From positions 62,001 to 126,000 of the forward strand of contig JAYWVB010000057.1 of the NCBI GenBank assembly GCA_039881045.1: a DNA stretch of 64,000 nt, given 5' to 3'. Of this stretch, positions 52,376 through 63,171 are shown piece by piece (within the stretch, counting starts at the first letter, position 1; each line of letters starts with the position of its first letter). Position numbers and translations under genes: made by a program. The notes below the pieces were generated by a model. That model did no database searches and was not told the DNA's origin. It worked only from the letters and a program-made list of their open reading frames with translations. The DNA is from Chaetomium olivaceum (taxonomy: Eukaryota > Ascomycota > Sordariomycetes > Sordariales > Chaetomiaceae).

Positions 52376-53436
52376 ACACGGGGGTTGGAGTTTGATTGGG
52401 GGCAAGAGGGGTGGGGGTGGGGATGAGGTGTAGATAGGTACCAGTAGAAGGGGGTTGGGAATTGAGAGTGTGGATATCAGTTCTTGTGTGTTTCTGGGTG
52501 ACTGTGAAGCTGGGTTTAAGTTGTGTGTTGCCCTTTTCGTGTGGATTGATGCGAAGATGGCGGTGAATGAGTGGATGGGAACGGGTATGATTGAATGTTT
52601 GACTTTGTGTCGGTTCGACAGCGGATTGAGAATGGTGGCCTCGGCAGTCTTGATGCCCGGCAATCCTTCCGAGCTCGTAATTTGCCATGAGAAACGTGGG
52701 GGGATAACGATAGCTTGTATATCTTGGGGCATGGCTAAACGGTTGCTGGGCTCAGATGTCGCTCCGCGACTGACAAGGGTCAAGACGAAACAAGGTCAAA
52801 CAACTGGGCCGCCGAATGTGTGGCAAGGGCAACCATTCCATGGACTCCAACCCGACCGAGTGAATGGTGTATTTGCTGAGCCTGGGCATTGTTATTGTGC
52901 GGCATTTCTAGCCTCGTCTTCTGACATCCCGTTGGCCGCTGCCTTCGTGCTGCACTCCAATGCCGGAACAAGTTCCGCTAAACCAAGTGCTTGGCTTTTT
53001 CAACATCTCTCGTGCAGTGTTCCGAGACTGCGGAAAGCCAAGCCACTGACTGTAATGTGTCCGTGGGCTTGGGCGGGGGTAGGGGGTAGGGGGTTGGGGG
53101 TTGGGGGTTAAGGGTACTGGCTACCTACCTGTACCTTCACCGAGCTTCTGTGACACGACAGCTTTATTTCGCAAGCCAAGTGTTGGACCCGTGCAGTGGT
53201 GGTACCGAACGTCAAGAGTACTGCAACCGCCTGGTGTAGTCAGAGTACAGATGTATGTAGATGTACCTATGTATGCACATCGGGTCACCAGCATGCATTA
53301 TGCAAGCTTGGTGTGACGTCTCGCATCATTGGTTACCAGCAGCAGTCTGGGCCCGTAACAAACGGGATGTTGGATACACGGTGCTCCTGCATCGAGATGG
53401 ACGTCATCGAATAATAATCTGTACTTTCTTTTCTCT
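52376..53436. other. Intergenic region with a G-rich tract
   Basis: No gene is supported. The plus strand carries a G-rich tract at 53,064-53,115, listed separately. Confidence 0.45.
53064..53115 (+). repeat. G-rich tract with G-quadruplex potential
   Basis: Seven G-runs of three to six bases are separated by one to three bases (units such as gggggta and gggggtt). It is not a perfect TTAGGG array, so I do not call it an interstitial telomere. Confidence 0.6.
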
Positions 53437-53439
53437 TTG

Positions 53440-53826
53440 AGGCGCAACAAAAAGGCGCCTCCGACCAACCACGAGCTTAATGCCAAGCGAGAAGGATATT
53501 GCAATGAACCGGGCCAGTTTCTAATGGAGGGCAAGCAGGTGTTACCTCCGTACCGACTTTTGAGAAAGTCTGATGGCCGGCCTTGGAAGATGCGTGCCCC
53601 GGAAGAGCATGACCTCGTATTCTGTCACAACGACCTTTCGGCGAACAACGTCATTCTGGATCCGGATTCCCTAAAGATCAAGACCATCATTGACTGGAAG
53701 TATTCCGGATTCTTTCCGTCTCAGTTTGAAAGAAAGTTTTACACGCGAGCTGGTCCGTCAGTAGCGCTACCGGGCGAGGTGGATGACGTGGATTTGTTGA
53801 TGGGTATCATGAAAAGAAGAAAATGA
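53440..53826 (+). pseudogene. C-terminal fragment of an APH-type kinase-like protein
   Basis: The frame carries the catalytic loop FCHNDLSANNVILD and the DFG-equivalent IIDWKYSGFFP of fungal aminoglycoside-phosphotransferase-like kinases, then a normal C-terminus (FYTRAGPSVALPGEVDD). The ATP-binding N-terminal lobe is absent, and the open frame begins without an ATG. A possible acceptor (ctctttgag) precedes it, so an upstream exon cannot be fully excluded, but I find none in the preceding kilobase. Probably a truncated relic. Confidence 0.6.
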
Positions 53827-53989
53827 GAACTAGGGTCGGAGGCTTGAATTTGGACGAGATCTGAACAATGCAGCTGGAGTAGGAAAGCAATACAGAAATC
53901 GCTGCACCCACCCCATCAGTCAAGCACCAGAGCCCTGGAGCAAAGCGCCTCCTTTTCCTCTTTCCCTGATATCCTTCGAGACCTATTCG

Positions 53990-54420
53990 TCAAAGCTCCG
54001 GCCATTCATATCGCCAATCTCGGGTTTCATCGATGAAATCGAGTTTGAGCTGCATATCTCTGGAGAGTTTTGGGATATACCGCGGGCGGGCGACCTCGAG
54101 TAACAGTCGGCAATGGTGATGGAACCTAAAAAGCAAACAAACGTCAGATATGTTACCCCGTGGACGATAGGTACATTTGTATCGGTATTCTCATACCATT
54201 GATGGTGAGCAGATTTGAGTATGATGCTTCTGCGACTCTCTGCCGGCGAAAGGCCTCTAGGAAGCACATGACATCGCTGTATAAATCGGATTGTGTTTGG
54301 CCTGCGGGTATCTTGTGGGATTCGGCTGGGGACATGGGAACGGTATCACCTATTACTGCAGCACGCTCTGGAGGAATAAGAAGCCGAGTTGTGTACTCTG
54401 TAATCTGTATCGACAACACC
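53990..54420 (-). CDS. Unknown protein, C-terminal part
   Basis: Two exons are joined by a good intron (gtatga...tttttag). The first codes for PPERAAVIGDTVPMSPAES, QSDLYSDVMCFLEAFRRQ and NLLTING. The second, after a one-base change near 54,099, codes for LLLEVARPRYIPKLSRD, LKLDFIDETRDWRYEWPEL and stop. The 5' end at 54420 looks like an acceptor (gttctag), so an upstream exon probably exists but is not resolved. I do not recognise the family; the C-terminus is coherent and probably a real gene. Confidence 0.45.
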
Positions 54421-56970
54421 TAGAACAGATGTACCGAAAGCTGGAGCATAGTAAACTATCTGTTCTTTTTTTTTTTGACCAAAGGTACACATGAGTTTTA
54501 TACCCCTTCCGTTGATATCCTTGCCCTCCTTGCACTCTCGCTGCCCCCCACCAACTTCCGACTTTGATTGTTACGCGCAAATCCACAGATTGGCAAAAGC
54601 AAATATTAAGGAAGCGGCGATTGGTTTACCGTGGAGCTGGTTGATGCATGGTGGCTTATCACTCACATCTCTCCAGGCTGGACGGGCTTATTCATTCAAT
54701 GTCCTCTTGGAAATTCAAGAGCCCGATGTGGTTAGAGACCACCGCGCCGAAGACCAGCGTCACGTTTGACGACTGGACACTGCACTCGGTTGCCCTTTTT
54801 GTACATCATATCCCGACCGACAGAACAAGACAATCAAAAGCGAATGTTTCAGCTTGCTTATATGTATGGTTTAATGTAACGAGGCAGACTTTGGGGAAGC
54901 GCGGCAGCGCCTTGAAGTGGGCCGTCTGCTCGAGTCCCGGTCCCGAGTGTGCATACAGACATGGGAGGGGATATGTGGAATGGGATAACAAATAGAGATA
55001 CAGAGATTCAAATTTAGATTTACAGTATTGTGCAATGTTGCCTTGGTAAATTCCGCCACTTGCTCGATACCTCTGAAGTGGATTTGGCAGCGGGCGTGCT
55101 ACGAAGCAGAACATGTTCCAGTCGGATTTGGGGTCGACATTATGTCACTCCGAGGATATCTACGACAATGTTTTCGCTATCACGCCAGTAGAGAACTATT
55201 TCCATCTCCTCAAAGCCCAGCTTCCAACGAAGCCCGTCGGCCCTGCTGGCTTAGAAGAAATAACGTCACGCTAACGGAAAGCACACAACACTCGGGCTTT
55301 CTACTTCGCCCCGGACTTATTATCAGAATCGCGGTGGCCGACAGTGACAAGGCTGAAATCGGGGGTCGAGGGTAATCTAAACCAGATTTAGTTGGTACTT
55401 CCCGTACGACCCAATCAAACAATCTTTGATGAGCGGAGGAAAGTCCGTTGCGAAAAGCCCTCATCGGGGCTGGGTCAGGGTCAGCATCCCATGAAATCTC
55501 TCATCTCTCCTGACCCTTCGCAACGATTGGCCATGGGGCACTGTCGGTCAGGTATGTTCGAAAATAACACTGTGCAGTCAGAGTCGCACAGACAGCAGAA
55601 AGCAGACAGCAGACAGCAACATGGAACTTATCAAGCCACCCGCATGGACAATGAAGCATCCCAGAAAGGCCGCCGACATTTGGCAAATGGTTTAATTCGC
55701 CAAACGACGCGGATGGTGCACGGGCAAATTGTGCAACTGTGCTGCGCTGCTGCCTTGCAGCACACTGGGGCATCTCGGTTGAGCTCGGCACCAGAACGCC
55801 GAAGTGGCGCGTACCTGCCGAGTATGTCCCTCCGAGCCTACCCATCCATAAAAGGAAGGGACAGGAGTTGGAGGACCAATGATGTTTAGGGTATTGTTGG
55901 TGTTGCGGAAGTGGTGCAGTTACTGCTCGTCGTCGGGTCGTGGGGCAAGCCGCAAGCGCAGCCAGGAAAGCCCAAGTCCATCTCGGTAGTGAATGGTGTG
56001 GTGTGGGCGGGCATTGGTCGACTGGCAGAGCCGTGCGTCAGTTCATGCCCTGCGAATTGTGCCGAGCTCGGTTCATGGCCGGGAAGTAAAGAGATGGACC
56101 ACTGGCACTCAATCAATTCAAGATTTTCGATCCCATTGGGTGCTCCGTACCGTACTAGGTGAAAGAAACGATGACTCTCAGCTCAGCTTGCAGGTAAAGG
56201 CGTTCCATCCATCCATGGCTGACCGCAGTTGGGCTAGACCTATCAATTAGCGTTGTGTGGGACCGGCACTGCTGATGAGCCTGATGACTGGGGGTTTGGG
56301 GCGTCGAGTGGGCGTAAAAAGGAGGCGCGTGCGCGTTTGGGGCGGGCGGGTGGGAGGAGATCCGAGATGGGCCCAAATCGAGGCGATGAATCTCTTGGCT
56401 GACCGTGACATCCATCGGATGGCTGGCCCTTGTTCTGATTGCACACCGCAAGCTCTCTTCACCCTGTTGGTTGTTACCATGTACACGTAGACCGCCTCGC
56501 GAAAGGGGGCAGTTTCGTGTTGGGCAGCGAATCCACATGAACCACGCAGCACGAATGGGAAGCCGCCCTCTCCTTGCAAGCCCAATGAACCGCTCCACAT
56601 GCCCCCTGCCACCAACGCAGTTTGAGGGGACTCGGAGCAGTTCAGCTGCCAGCATTAAACAAAGCATCATGGGAGGGTTTCCACAGCCAGCCCAAACCCC
56701 AAATGAATCTTGGAGATAAACAATCGCTTGAGACCTGAGAAAGTGTAAAAAAAGAGAAAGCCACAAGTCTAAGCCGCTTACTCCGACACTTTCGGTTCAC
56801 ACTTCGTCGTTTTACATCTCGGGCCCGGAATTGCACTCCGGCGGTTCCGAGTTCCGACCTCAACACCAACACCAACCCTCTCCCGCCACCTCGCCCACCG
56901 AATAAGAAAATACATTCTACCCATCCTATCATCTTTTGGGTTCCCATTCCCTCCCGCCGAACCATCCACC
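54421..56970. other. Intergenic region (2.5 kb)
   Basis: No supported gene. Open frames such as 55392-55889 lack motifs. A short cagacag-type repeat lies at about 55,590-55,615. The right end is the promoter of the 56971 gene. Confidence 0.45.
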
Positions 56971-58270
56971 ATGGGAAAAGCTTGGGAATGGATTACTAGC
57001 AACAAGCGGCTCAGAAAGAAGGCCTTCCAGACGGCCGTCGAGTATGCCGTGAAGGCCACGCCAATCGTCCAGACAATCGAGGCTGGACTTAGGAGCACAA
57101 AACAGTTTATGGGCGATGCAAGTAACGTGGCCAGTGAGGTAAACGACATCGTTTCGAAAGCCAAAGTGTTCATCCCTTCCATACAGGTGATCGGGGGGTC
57201 AATGGCCGACTCGGCTAGGATCTTTGTCGCTTTCAACGTGATCGCGACGGCTGCTGGCATCGCCGCCAACGTCGTCCAGACATACCAGGGAATCAAGGTC
57301 CTTCAGCTCATAGACGCTCGTCTCAAGGACATGGCCACCAGCCTCGCCGCCCAGACAGCCCTCATCGCACAGAAGGACTTCCCGCCATACGTCCACGACA
57401 TGATCCGAGAAAGAGTCACCCAGACCTCCCTCGACCCCGTCTGCGATCACTGGTTCTTCGTCTACCATCCGGACAACGACTGGTATCCGGGCTTCTACCA
57501 CCTGCTAGAGAAGGAGCCGATAGGGCCGGGATTTTGCGGCTACACGAACCAGATCGACACAGCCTTCGTCTTCATGCTCGCGGCCAGACGACACATCGAG
57601 AAGAGGGAACGTCGAGCCCGGGAGGAGGGTCGGACCGTGCGCCCAACCAGGCTGCATCTCCTGATTCCGGCATACCAGCCGATCCTAATCCTCGAGGCGC
57701 TCAAGATCCCGCCCGAGATCGGTGACTTCGTCATGGAAGGCCGCGTCAACAGCAACACGCACTTTGTCTGGCTCAACTTGCCCGAAGACCAAAAATGTTA
57801 TGTTCAGGATATCGGCCATTTCGCTCCGCCGAATCAGGGATGGTTCTCCTGGTTCATGTCAGGGCTTGGATTGACAGAAAAGCCACCCAAGCTGGGCGAA
57901 CGGAGGGTCTTGGGGACCAAGCAAGGGTCAACTGGAGCTGCTGAGGCCAATGCGGCCGTTGCCGATGCGAATAACGAGGAGGAGCCCGAGGGGGAGGAAA
58001 GTCGTACTGAAAATAAACGACACCGTGCCACCCCTCTTGGGCACCAGTATCGAAAGCGCCGTGGGACGCGCCGTGGTGAGCACGGCGAGGAGAAGGGGAG
58101 ACGTCGAAACGGCAACCTACGGCAAAGGATTCCCGCAACGGAGGAAGGGGGCCGATGAGGCCCGCGTGAGAGTGTGTTGGGGGCCCAAGTCGGGTGAAGG
58201 AAAGTCGGTGAAGACGAGGCGGGGAGCGCCTGGTCTGAGGGTATGTCAGGCCCGGCGGAAGAGAACTTGA
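56971..58270 (+). CDS. Uncharacterised fungal protein with two hydrophobic segments
   Basis: About 430 residues from the ATG at 56971 in a strong cacc context. A basic amphipathic N-terminus is followed by a helical region with hydrophobic stretches (VFIPSIQVIGGSMAD; RIFVAFNVIATAAGIAANVV). Then comes LKDMATSLAAQTALIAQKD and a compact domain with CDHWFFVYHPDNDWYPGFYH, GYTNQIDTAFVFMLAARR, LHLLIPAYQPILILEALKI and FVWLNLPEDQ. The tail is basic. A one-base frame change near 57,997-58,002 is followed by LKINDTVPPLLGTSIESAV in the next frame, so the tail belongs to the second frame. I have the impression that related hypothetical proteins exist in Sordariales, but I know no function. Confidence 0.65.
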
Positions 58271-58782
58271 AGCTTCAACGACAACACCGTGTTCGTTGTG
58301 GTGTGGCATCACAATATTCAGAAAAAGATTCCGGGGGGAGTTACCAGACTGACCAACCGATGGAACCCCCGCATTTCAGAAGAATCTGGACTGCTTAGGA
58401 ACAAGGCGTATGGGGTCCCAATCTTGCGGAGTCCTACGCATACCCAGACAAGGCAACTTCGAGCTAGTAAAATGTATTCGGCGGGTATTACGAGGTATGT
58501 ATATAACAGATGTCCATGCTAGATGGCCCCATAAAAGAGTCCGATTACATTACTGACCCCTGGACCCCAGCAATACAACGAACGCCCTTCGTTCGACATT
58601 TCGACACCACCTATGAGTCAGAACCAGGTCCGGTATTTTCGGGGTTATCACCATAACTAACTCCTTTCACGCGACCACAAATACACTGGTTCACCAACGC
58701 TGTCCCGTATTCACTCCCAGCCCTTCAACACATGCACCTGACAGCTGCCCCTTCTCTCCAACAAGACAAGCCCCCCACCAAA
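58271..58782. other. Intergenic region
   Basis: A 512-bp promoter region with no gene. An in-frame upstream ATG at 58732 could extend the next protein by 17 residues. Confidence 0.45.
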
Positions 58783-59518
58783 ATGCCATCCGACATCCCC
58801 GACCTCCACTTCCGCGTCGCAACCGCCGCCGACCTACCCCTCGTCCACACCCTCGTAGAATCCGCCTATCGCGGCGACGAGAGCCGGCTCGGCTGGACGA
58901 CCGAAGCCGACCTTCTCGCGGGTGTACGCATCGACGACGCAGGCCTCCTCGCCAAGATCACCAACCCCGCCGGCGCCGTGCTGCTCGCCTTCACCACCAC
59001 CTCCACCCCAACAAACACCACCACCCCCGCCCCCTCCCTCCCCCTCCCCCCCAGCAAAAGAAGAAAAACAAGAAGAAACCCTCCTCGCCTGCTGCGACAT
59101 CTCCCAGCACGCCACCACCCCACAAGCCGCCTACTTCGCCCTCTTCGCCGTCTCCCCCCGGCAGCAAAACACGGGCGTCGGCCGCCGCGTGCTCGCTCAC
59201 GCCGAAGCCTACGCCGCGCGGGAGTGGCGCGCCACGCGCGTCGAGCTGACCGTCATTGCCTCGCGCACCGAGCTGCTGGCGTGGTATGTAAGGCGCGGGT
59301 ATAAGGTGACCGGGGTGGAGCGGCCGTTTCCTGAGGGGGAGTTGGAGAGGATTGGTGGGAGGGCGTTGGTGGATTGGGAGGGGTTGCGGTTTTTGGTTTT
59401 GGAGAAGGTTTTGGGGGAGGTTTTGGGGGAGGAGAGGGTGGGTGCTGATGGGGATGGTGGTGGTGTTGGGGTTGGGGTGGTGGTTGGGAAGGAGGATGGG
59501 GTGCCGACGCCGTTGTGA
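58783..59518 (+). CDS. GNAT-family N-acetyltransferase
   Basis: About 245 residues. The N-terminus (FRVATAADLPLVHTLVESAYRG) is the usual start of a GNAT fold. A Thr/Pro-rich insert follows, then the strand ACCDISQHATTPQAAYFALFAVSP and the acetyl-CoA-binding loop RQQNTGVGRRVLAHAEAYA. EWRATRVELTVIASRTELLAWYVRRGYKVTG completes the fold in pieces. A one-base deletion in a run of eight Cs (about 59,046-59,052) separates the two halves. The substrate is unknown; the closest layout is that of small-molecule or protein N-acetyltransferases. Codons shift from C- to G-rich in the last third. Confidence 0.85.
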
Positions 59519-59877
59519 GGAGGGTGGAAGGAAGGAAGTGGTTGAGATGCTGGGAGTTGCTTGGTTGGATTATGTTCAAAGATTGGCAGTGAATACGCTG
59601 CGATTTGGCGCACAGAGTACCTGGAAGGTAGAGCTTAGAATAATGTAGATCTGTGTTATCTCGTGGTTATTACATGCGGTGATACCGTCGAGAAAAGATC
59701 CCTAACGATCATAATTGTCATGCTGATGTTCATGTTGGGGGATCACTGAAATTCATAATTCTACCTGGTTTCGTTACTACCCACCGCGAGTCTCTAGCCG
59801 GGCAGGTCTGAAGTCTGTTGGTGTTTACCGCGCCAACCACGAAAAGCCCTCCGTTGTAAAGCATACTAACCCAAAGT
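59519..59877. other. Intergenic region between convergent genes
   Basis: A 359-bp stretch between two stops with no supported feature. Confidence 0.5.
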
Positions 59878-60993
59878 TCAAACAACACCAGTGCCAATCC
59901 AAACAGGCGCCGATGAGCAAACGAACTCATCGCTGTTGAACTCTCTTTTACATGATGCCTGCATGAACGCCACGCCAACGACATCAAGCGCGGGTCTAGT
60001 TGATAATCATTGCTTGTTAGTTGTCAATCCATAATAGGCGTGTACCAGTACTTACGAATCTTCACAGGCCCAATGCTCTGAGATTTCAAGCATGTTCAGC
60101 TCAGGGTCGAAGCGGAAGTCTGCTGTGGTGGTGGTTCCCTTGGCAGGCGTGCAGCTGCCAACAAAGGTGCCATCCTCGCCTTCCGAAGGTGAGCAGCTGA
60201 AAGTGTTGCCGTTGGCCGAACTCTTAAGGGTGAAAGATGGACCCGTGTCTGAGCTCAACTTCGGGTTAGTCGGCGAGGCACCGGGCTCCATCTTGAAACT
60301 GCGTTGCCATTCCTCAACCCTCCACGACTGGTATTCCTTGGATGTGTCGGCGCATGTTGGGGTTGTGGTCTCAGAGCTAGGTAGCAGCACCGTTGCGATG
60401 CTGAGGTTCGGCCGCGTCCCTGATTCCGTGCTCTTTGGGACGCAGTGGCTGCTCGCATCTGTCGTGGTGCAGTTGACGTCGAGGGTGATGGACCCGGTGG
60501 CTAATCCCTGAGATCTGTTTGGCAAACTTAGCCCAGCGCCGTGAGGAGGGGAAGACAAAGATTCAAGACGGGGGTCATAACGGGGACTCACCCTGCTGCA
60601 TCCGAGCAGGTGAACGTGTGAGCCAGGTACATGGTTTTATTAGTCCCAGTCAACCGCAAACGACACGGTATTGTCTGGCCCTGCACCGGCGCCGGTATAG
60701 ATGCAATCCGCCCAGATGAGATTACTCTCGCCTTGGTACCAACCAGCCCATGCCTCCGGCCACTGCCCAACGCACTCGTACAGAGGCGTTCCGGTATTAC
60801 CTTGAAGGCTGGCCGCAATGGTGGCAAGGTCATTGTTTTTGCTTGGGTCCGGACCGTCATATCTCACGTCACCTAGACGATACTGAAAACTTCCTCCATT
60901 GATACCGCCACACGGCCGAGCGCCGTTGACTCCGGATGGGAGGCAGAGGGCAGCGGCCGCGGCCAAAGCAAGGGATACGAGGTTGTTGCGCAT
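59878..60993 (-). CDS. Secreted protein of unknown function
   Basis: Three exons: 60993-60592, 60514-60056 and 59995-59878. Exon 3 is inferred from a perfect gtaagt donor at 60,055 and a ctaac...ctag acceptor, and it continues as LDVVGVAFMQASCKREF and VWIGTGVV. A signal peptide (NLVSLALAAAAALCLPSG) is followed by Cys-containing segments (PCGGINGG, YECVGQWPEAWAGWYQGE, IWADCIYTG, HTFTCSD, LDVNC, FSCSP, GSCTP, HWACEDS). It is probably a compact, disulfide-bonded extracellular domain. A one-base insertion near 60,641-60,647 breaks the frame after AVDW. No family is recognised. It is divergently paired with the DUF1996 gene. Confidence 0.65.
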
Positions 60994-61527
60994 CGTGAAC
61001 AATTGGATTCGATGGATCACGTCGACAACAGAAGGTGGCTGCGGGTTGAATCTAAATGTAATAACCAAAGATAGAGGGGGCGAGACTGCCCATGGCTAAG
61101 ACTAAGATAATGTTATTGATTAGCCTCATTCTGCCAGATTGCCCGCGCAGCCGATCCCGTCTGGCAATGTGAAGAGAGGGGTTGTTATTGACCGGGTATT
61201 ACCAATCCCACGAACTGCTGCAGCCGGTCTGGTTTTCTAGAAGGAATATAACTGCCGACTCCAAGCAAGTCCAATCTAGGCTCCACGTGCAGAAGATTAA
61301 ACGCTCGGCATACCATGGAACGGCATCGGGTTCCTTTACCCTGACCGGGATGGAACGCTGGCGTATTTAGGGCTTGAAGGCGGCTGTCTGTTAGTTCCAG
61401 GGGCTTAACTCGGTTCCCGGTTCCAGTTCCTTTATCGTATACTTCACCACTTCGGCCTCTAGAGTAACTTGACCTTGATTCCCAGGGCTTAGTTTCAGTA
61501 ACTGGCCTGTTTTAGCAGCTCATCAAG
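60994..61527. other. Divergent promoter region
   Basis: A 534-bp region between the divergent starts of two secreted-protein genes. No gene or clear TATA element is seen. Confidence 0.45.
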
Positions 61528-62819
61528 ATGAAGTTTAGCACGCTATCTCTCGCGCTCCTTGCGCAGAGAGCTACAGCCCAGCAAATGATTCGATTCAGCT
61601 GTTCGCAACTCGTCGTGGCTCGTATGGACCCCCTAGTCAACCCGGGGCAAGCTCAGTCTCCCCATGTTCATCAGGTTGTCGGAGGCAACTCGTTCAGGGT
61701 GAACATGGACCCGGCCACCCACGATCTCGTCGAACAGTCTACCTGTACGAGCTGCACCTTTTCCGAGGATTTCTCCAACTATTGGACGGCCGTCCTGTAC
61801 TTCAAGGCTCGCAACGGCACTTACAAACGCGTGCCGCAATTCCCTAATGTGGGCCTTCGTGCCGATGTATGTTAACCATGCCCTTCCCACCTTACAATTC
61901 ATTCATTTTCAAAACCAAACCGGATCAAAGATGGCAAAGCTAACTTTCCTAACAACAAAAGGGAGGAGTTACCGTCTATTATATCCCACCTTACGACGGC
62001 AAAACGACCGTGACCGCCTTCAAACCCGGCTTCCGCATGCTCGTCGGAGACGCCGGCCTGCGCGAGCGCAAGGGCATGCAGAAGCAGCTCTGCCACCGCT
62101 GCCTGGGCGCCGAGTACGACCAAGGCGGTGCACCCTGCACCGGATCTGACTCGCAGACGCTGCCCGAGGGGTTCTGTGGGGGCGGTATCCGGACGACTGT
62201 CACTTTCCCCACGTGCTGGGACGGAAAGAACATCGACAGCCCCGATCACAAGAGCCATGTTGCGTACCCGGCGACTGGGAGCTTCGAGTCGGTCGGGACC
62301 TGCCCTGAAACCCACCCTGTCAGGCTTCCACAGCTTATGTACGAGGTCATGTGGGATGTAAGGGCGCCGGTATTCGTGGTTTGATGAAAGTTGACTGACA
62401 AGGCATAGACCACAGAGTTCAACGACAAGTCTCTCTGGCCCGAGGATGGCTCGCAGCCATTTGTGTGGAGCACTGATGATTCGTAAGCACTTCAACGCGT
62501 CGAGAGGAGTGATGTCCCTAACCAAAGCCCTGTAGTGTCGGATACACCCAGCACGGCGATTACATGTTCGGCTGGAAGGGCGACTCACTTCAGCGGGCCC
62601 TTAATGCCCGTTGTGGTAACGCCGTTTGTAAGGAGCTTCGGACACAGACATCAGAGGAGGCGATGCGGTGCACCATCCCGCAGAACATTGCCGAGCCAGT
62701 TGACGGCTGTAAGTTCAACTCATTGCCCCGTTGCAAGCAATGGAATAAAACTGACTGTTCATTGATCAGGGCTCCAAAAGATTCCGGGAATGGGAATGGT
62801 GGATGAGACAACGAAGTAA
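61528..62819 (+). CDS. DUF1996-domain secreted protein
   Basis: Five exons: 61528-61866, 61962-62357, 62409-62482, 62536-62708 and 62770-62819. After a signal peptide ([17 protein letters not shown]) comes the DUF1996 hallmark [11 protein letters not shown]...[11 protein letters not shown]. It continues with [61 protein letters not shown] and [16 protein letters not shown], ending VDGWLQKIPGM and a short tail. The His-rich N-terminus and Cys pairs suggest a metal-binding or polysaccharide-acting extracellular protein; the exact activity is unknown. All five exons join in phase without lesions. An intron ignored by simple translation (62709-62769) is needed to reach the conserved C-terminus. 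Confidence 0.92.
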
Positions 62820-63171
62820 AATCGTTGCATGAATCCAGGGGTCGCAACTCTTGGAACCAGTTCGCACGAAGGTCGTTCTCCAATTTTGGATTTGGATTTG
62901 GATGAAATCGGAGAGGATGCACAGTTATATGGGTAACGCTTATTGATAATGACCACTCCAAGATTTGTTCCTCGCCAACCCTCAAGTGCATCGAGAGCTT
63001 TGTGTGTCCACAGTACTTGTAACTATCTAGGTAGGTAACCCGGTAAAGCCTCCCGCCAACACCCTCAGGGGATTGGAGTATGTTGCTGTACTGTGTATCC
63101 CCATTGTATTGCAATCAGACCGGCGATTTTTTTGGGGTATTGATTGTTATTATTATCAAGTCTATGATAAG
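62820..63171. other. Intergenic region between convergent genes
   Basis: A 352-bp stretch. It contains a TAGGTAGGTA element at about 63,029-63,038. No gene is seen. Confidence 0.5.

Noticed and set aside
53064..53115. Interstitial telomere repeat
   Set aside because: The G-runs are mostly five bases long with gggggta and gggggtt units; only one partial ttaaggg occurs, so it is not a TTAGGG array.
55392..55889. 165-codon plus-strand frame
   Set aside because: Low-information sequence with a short cagacag repeat and no family features.
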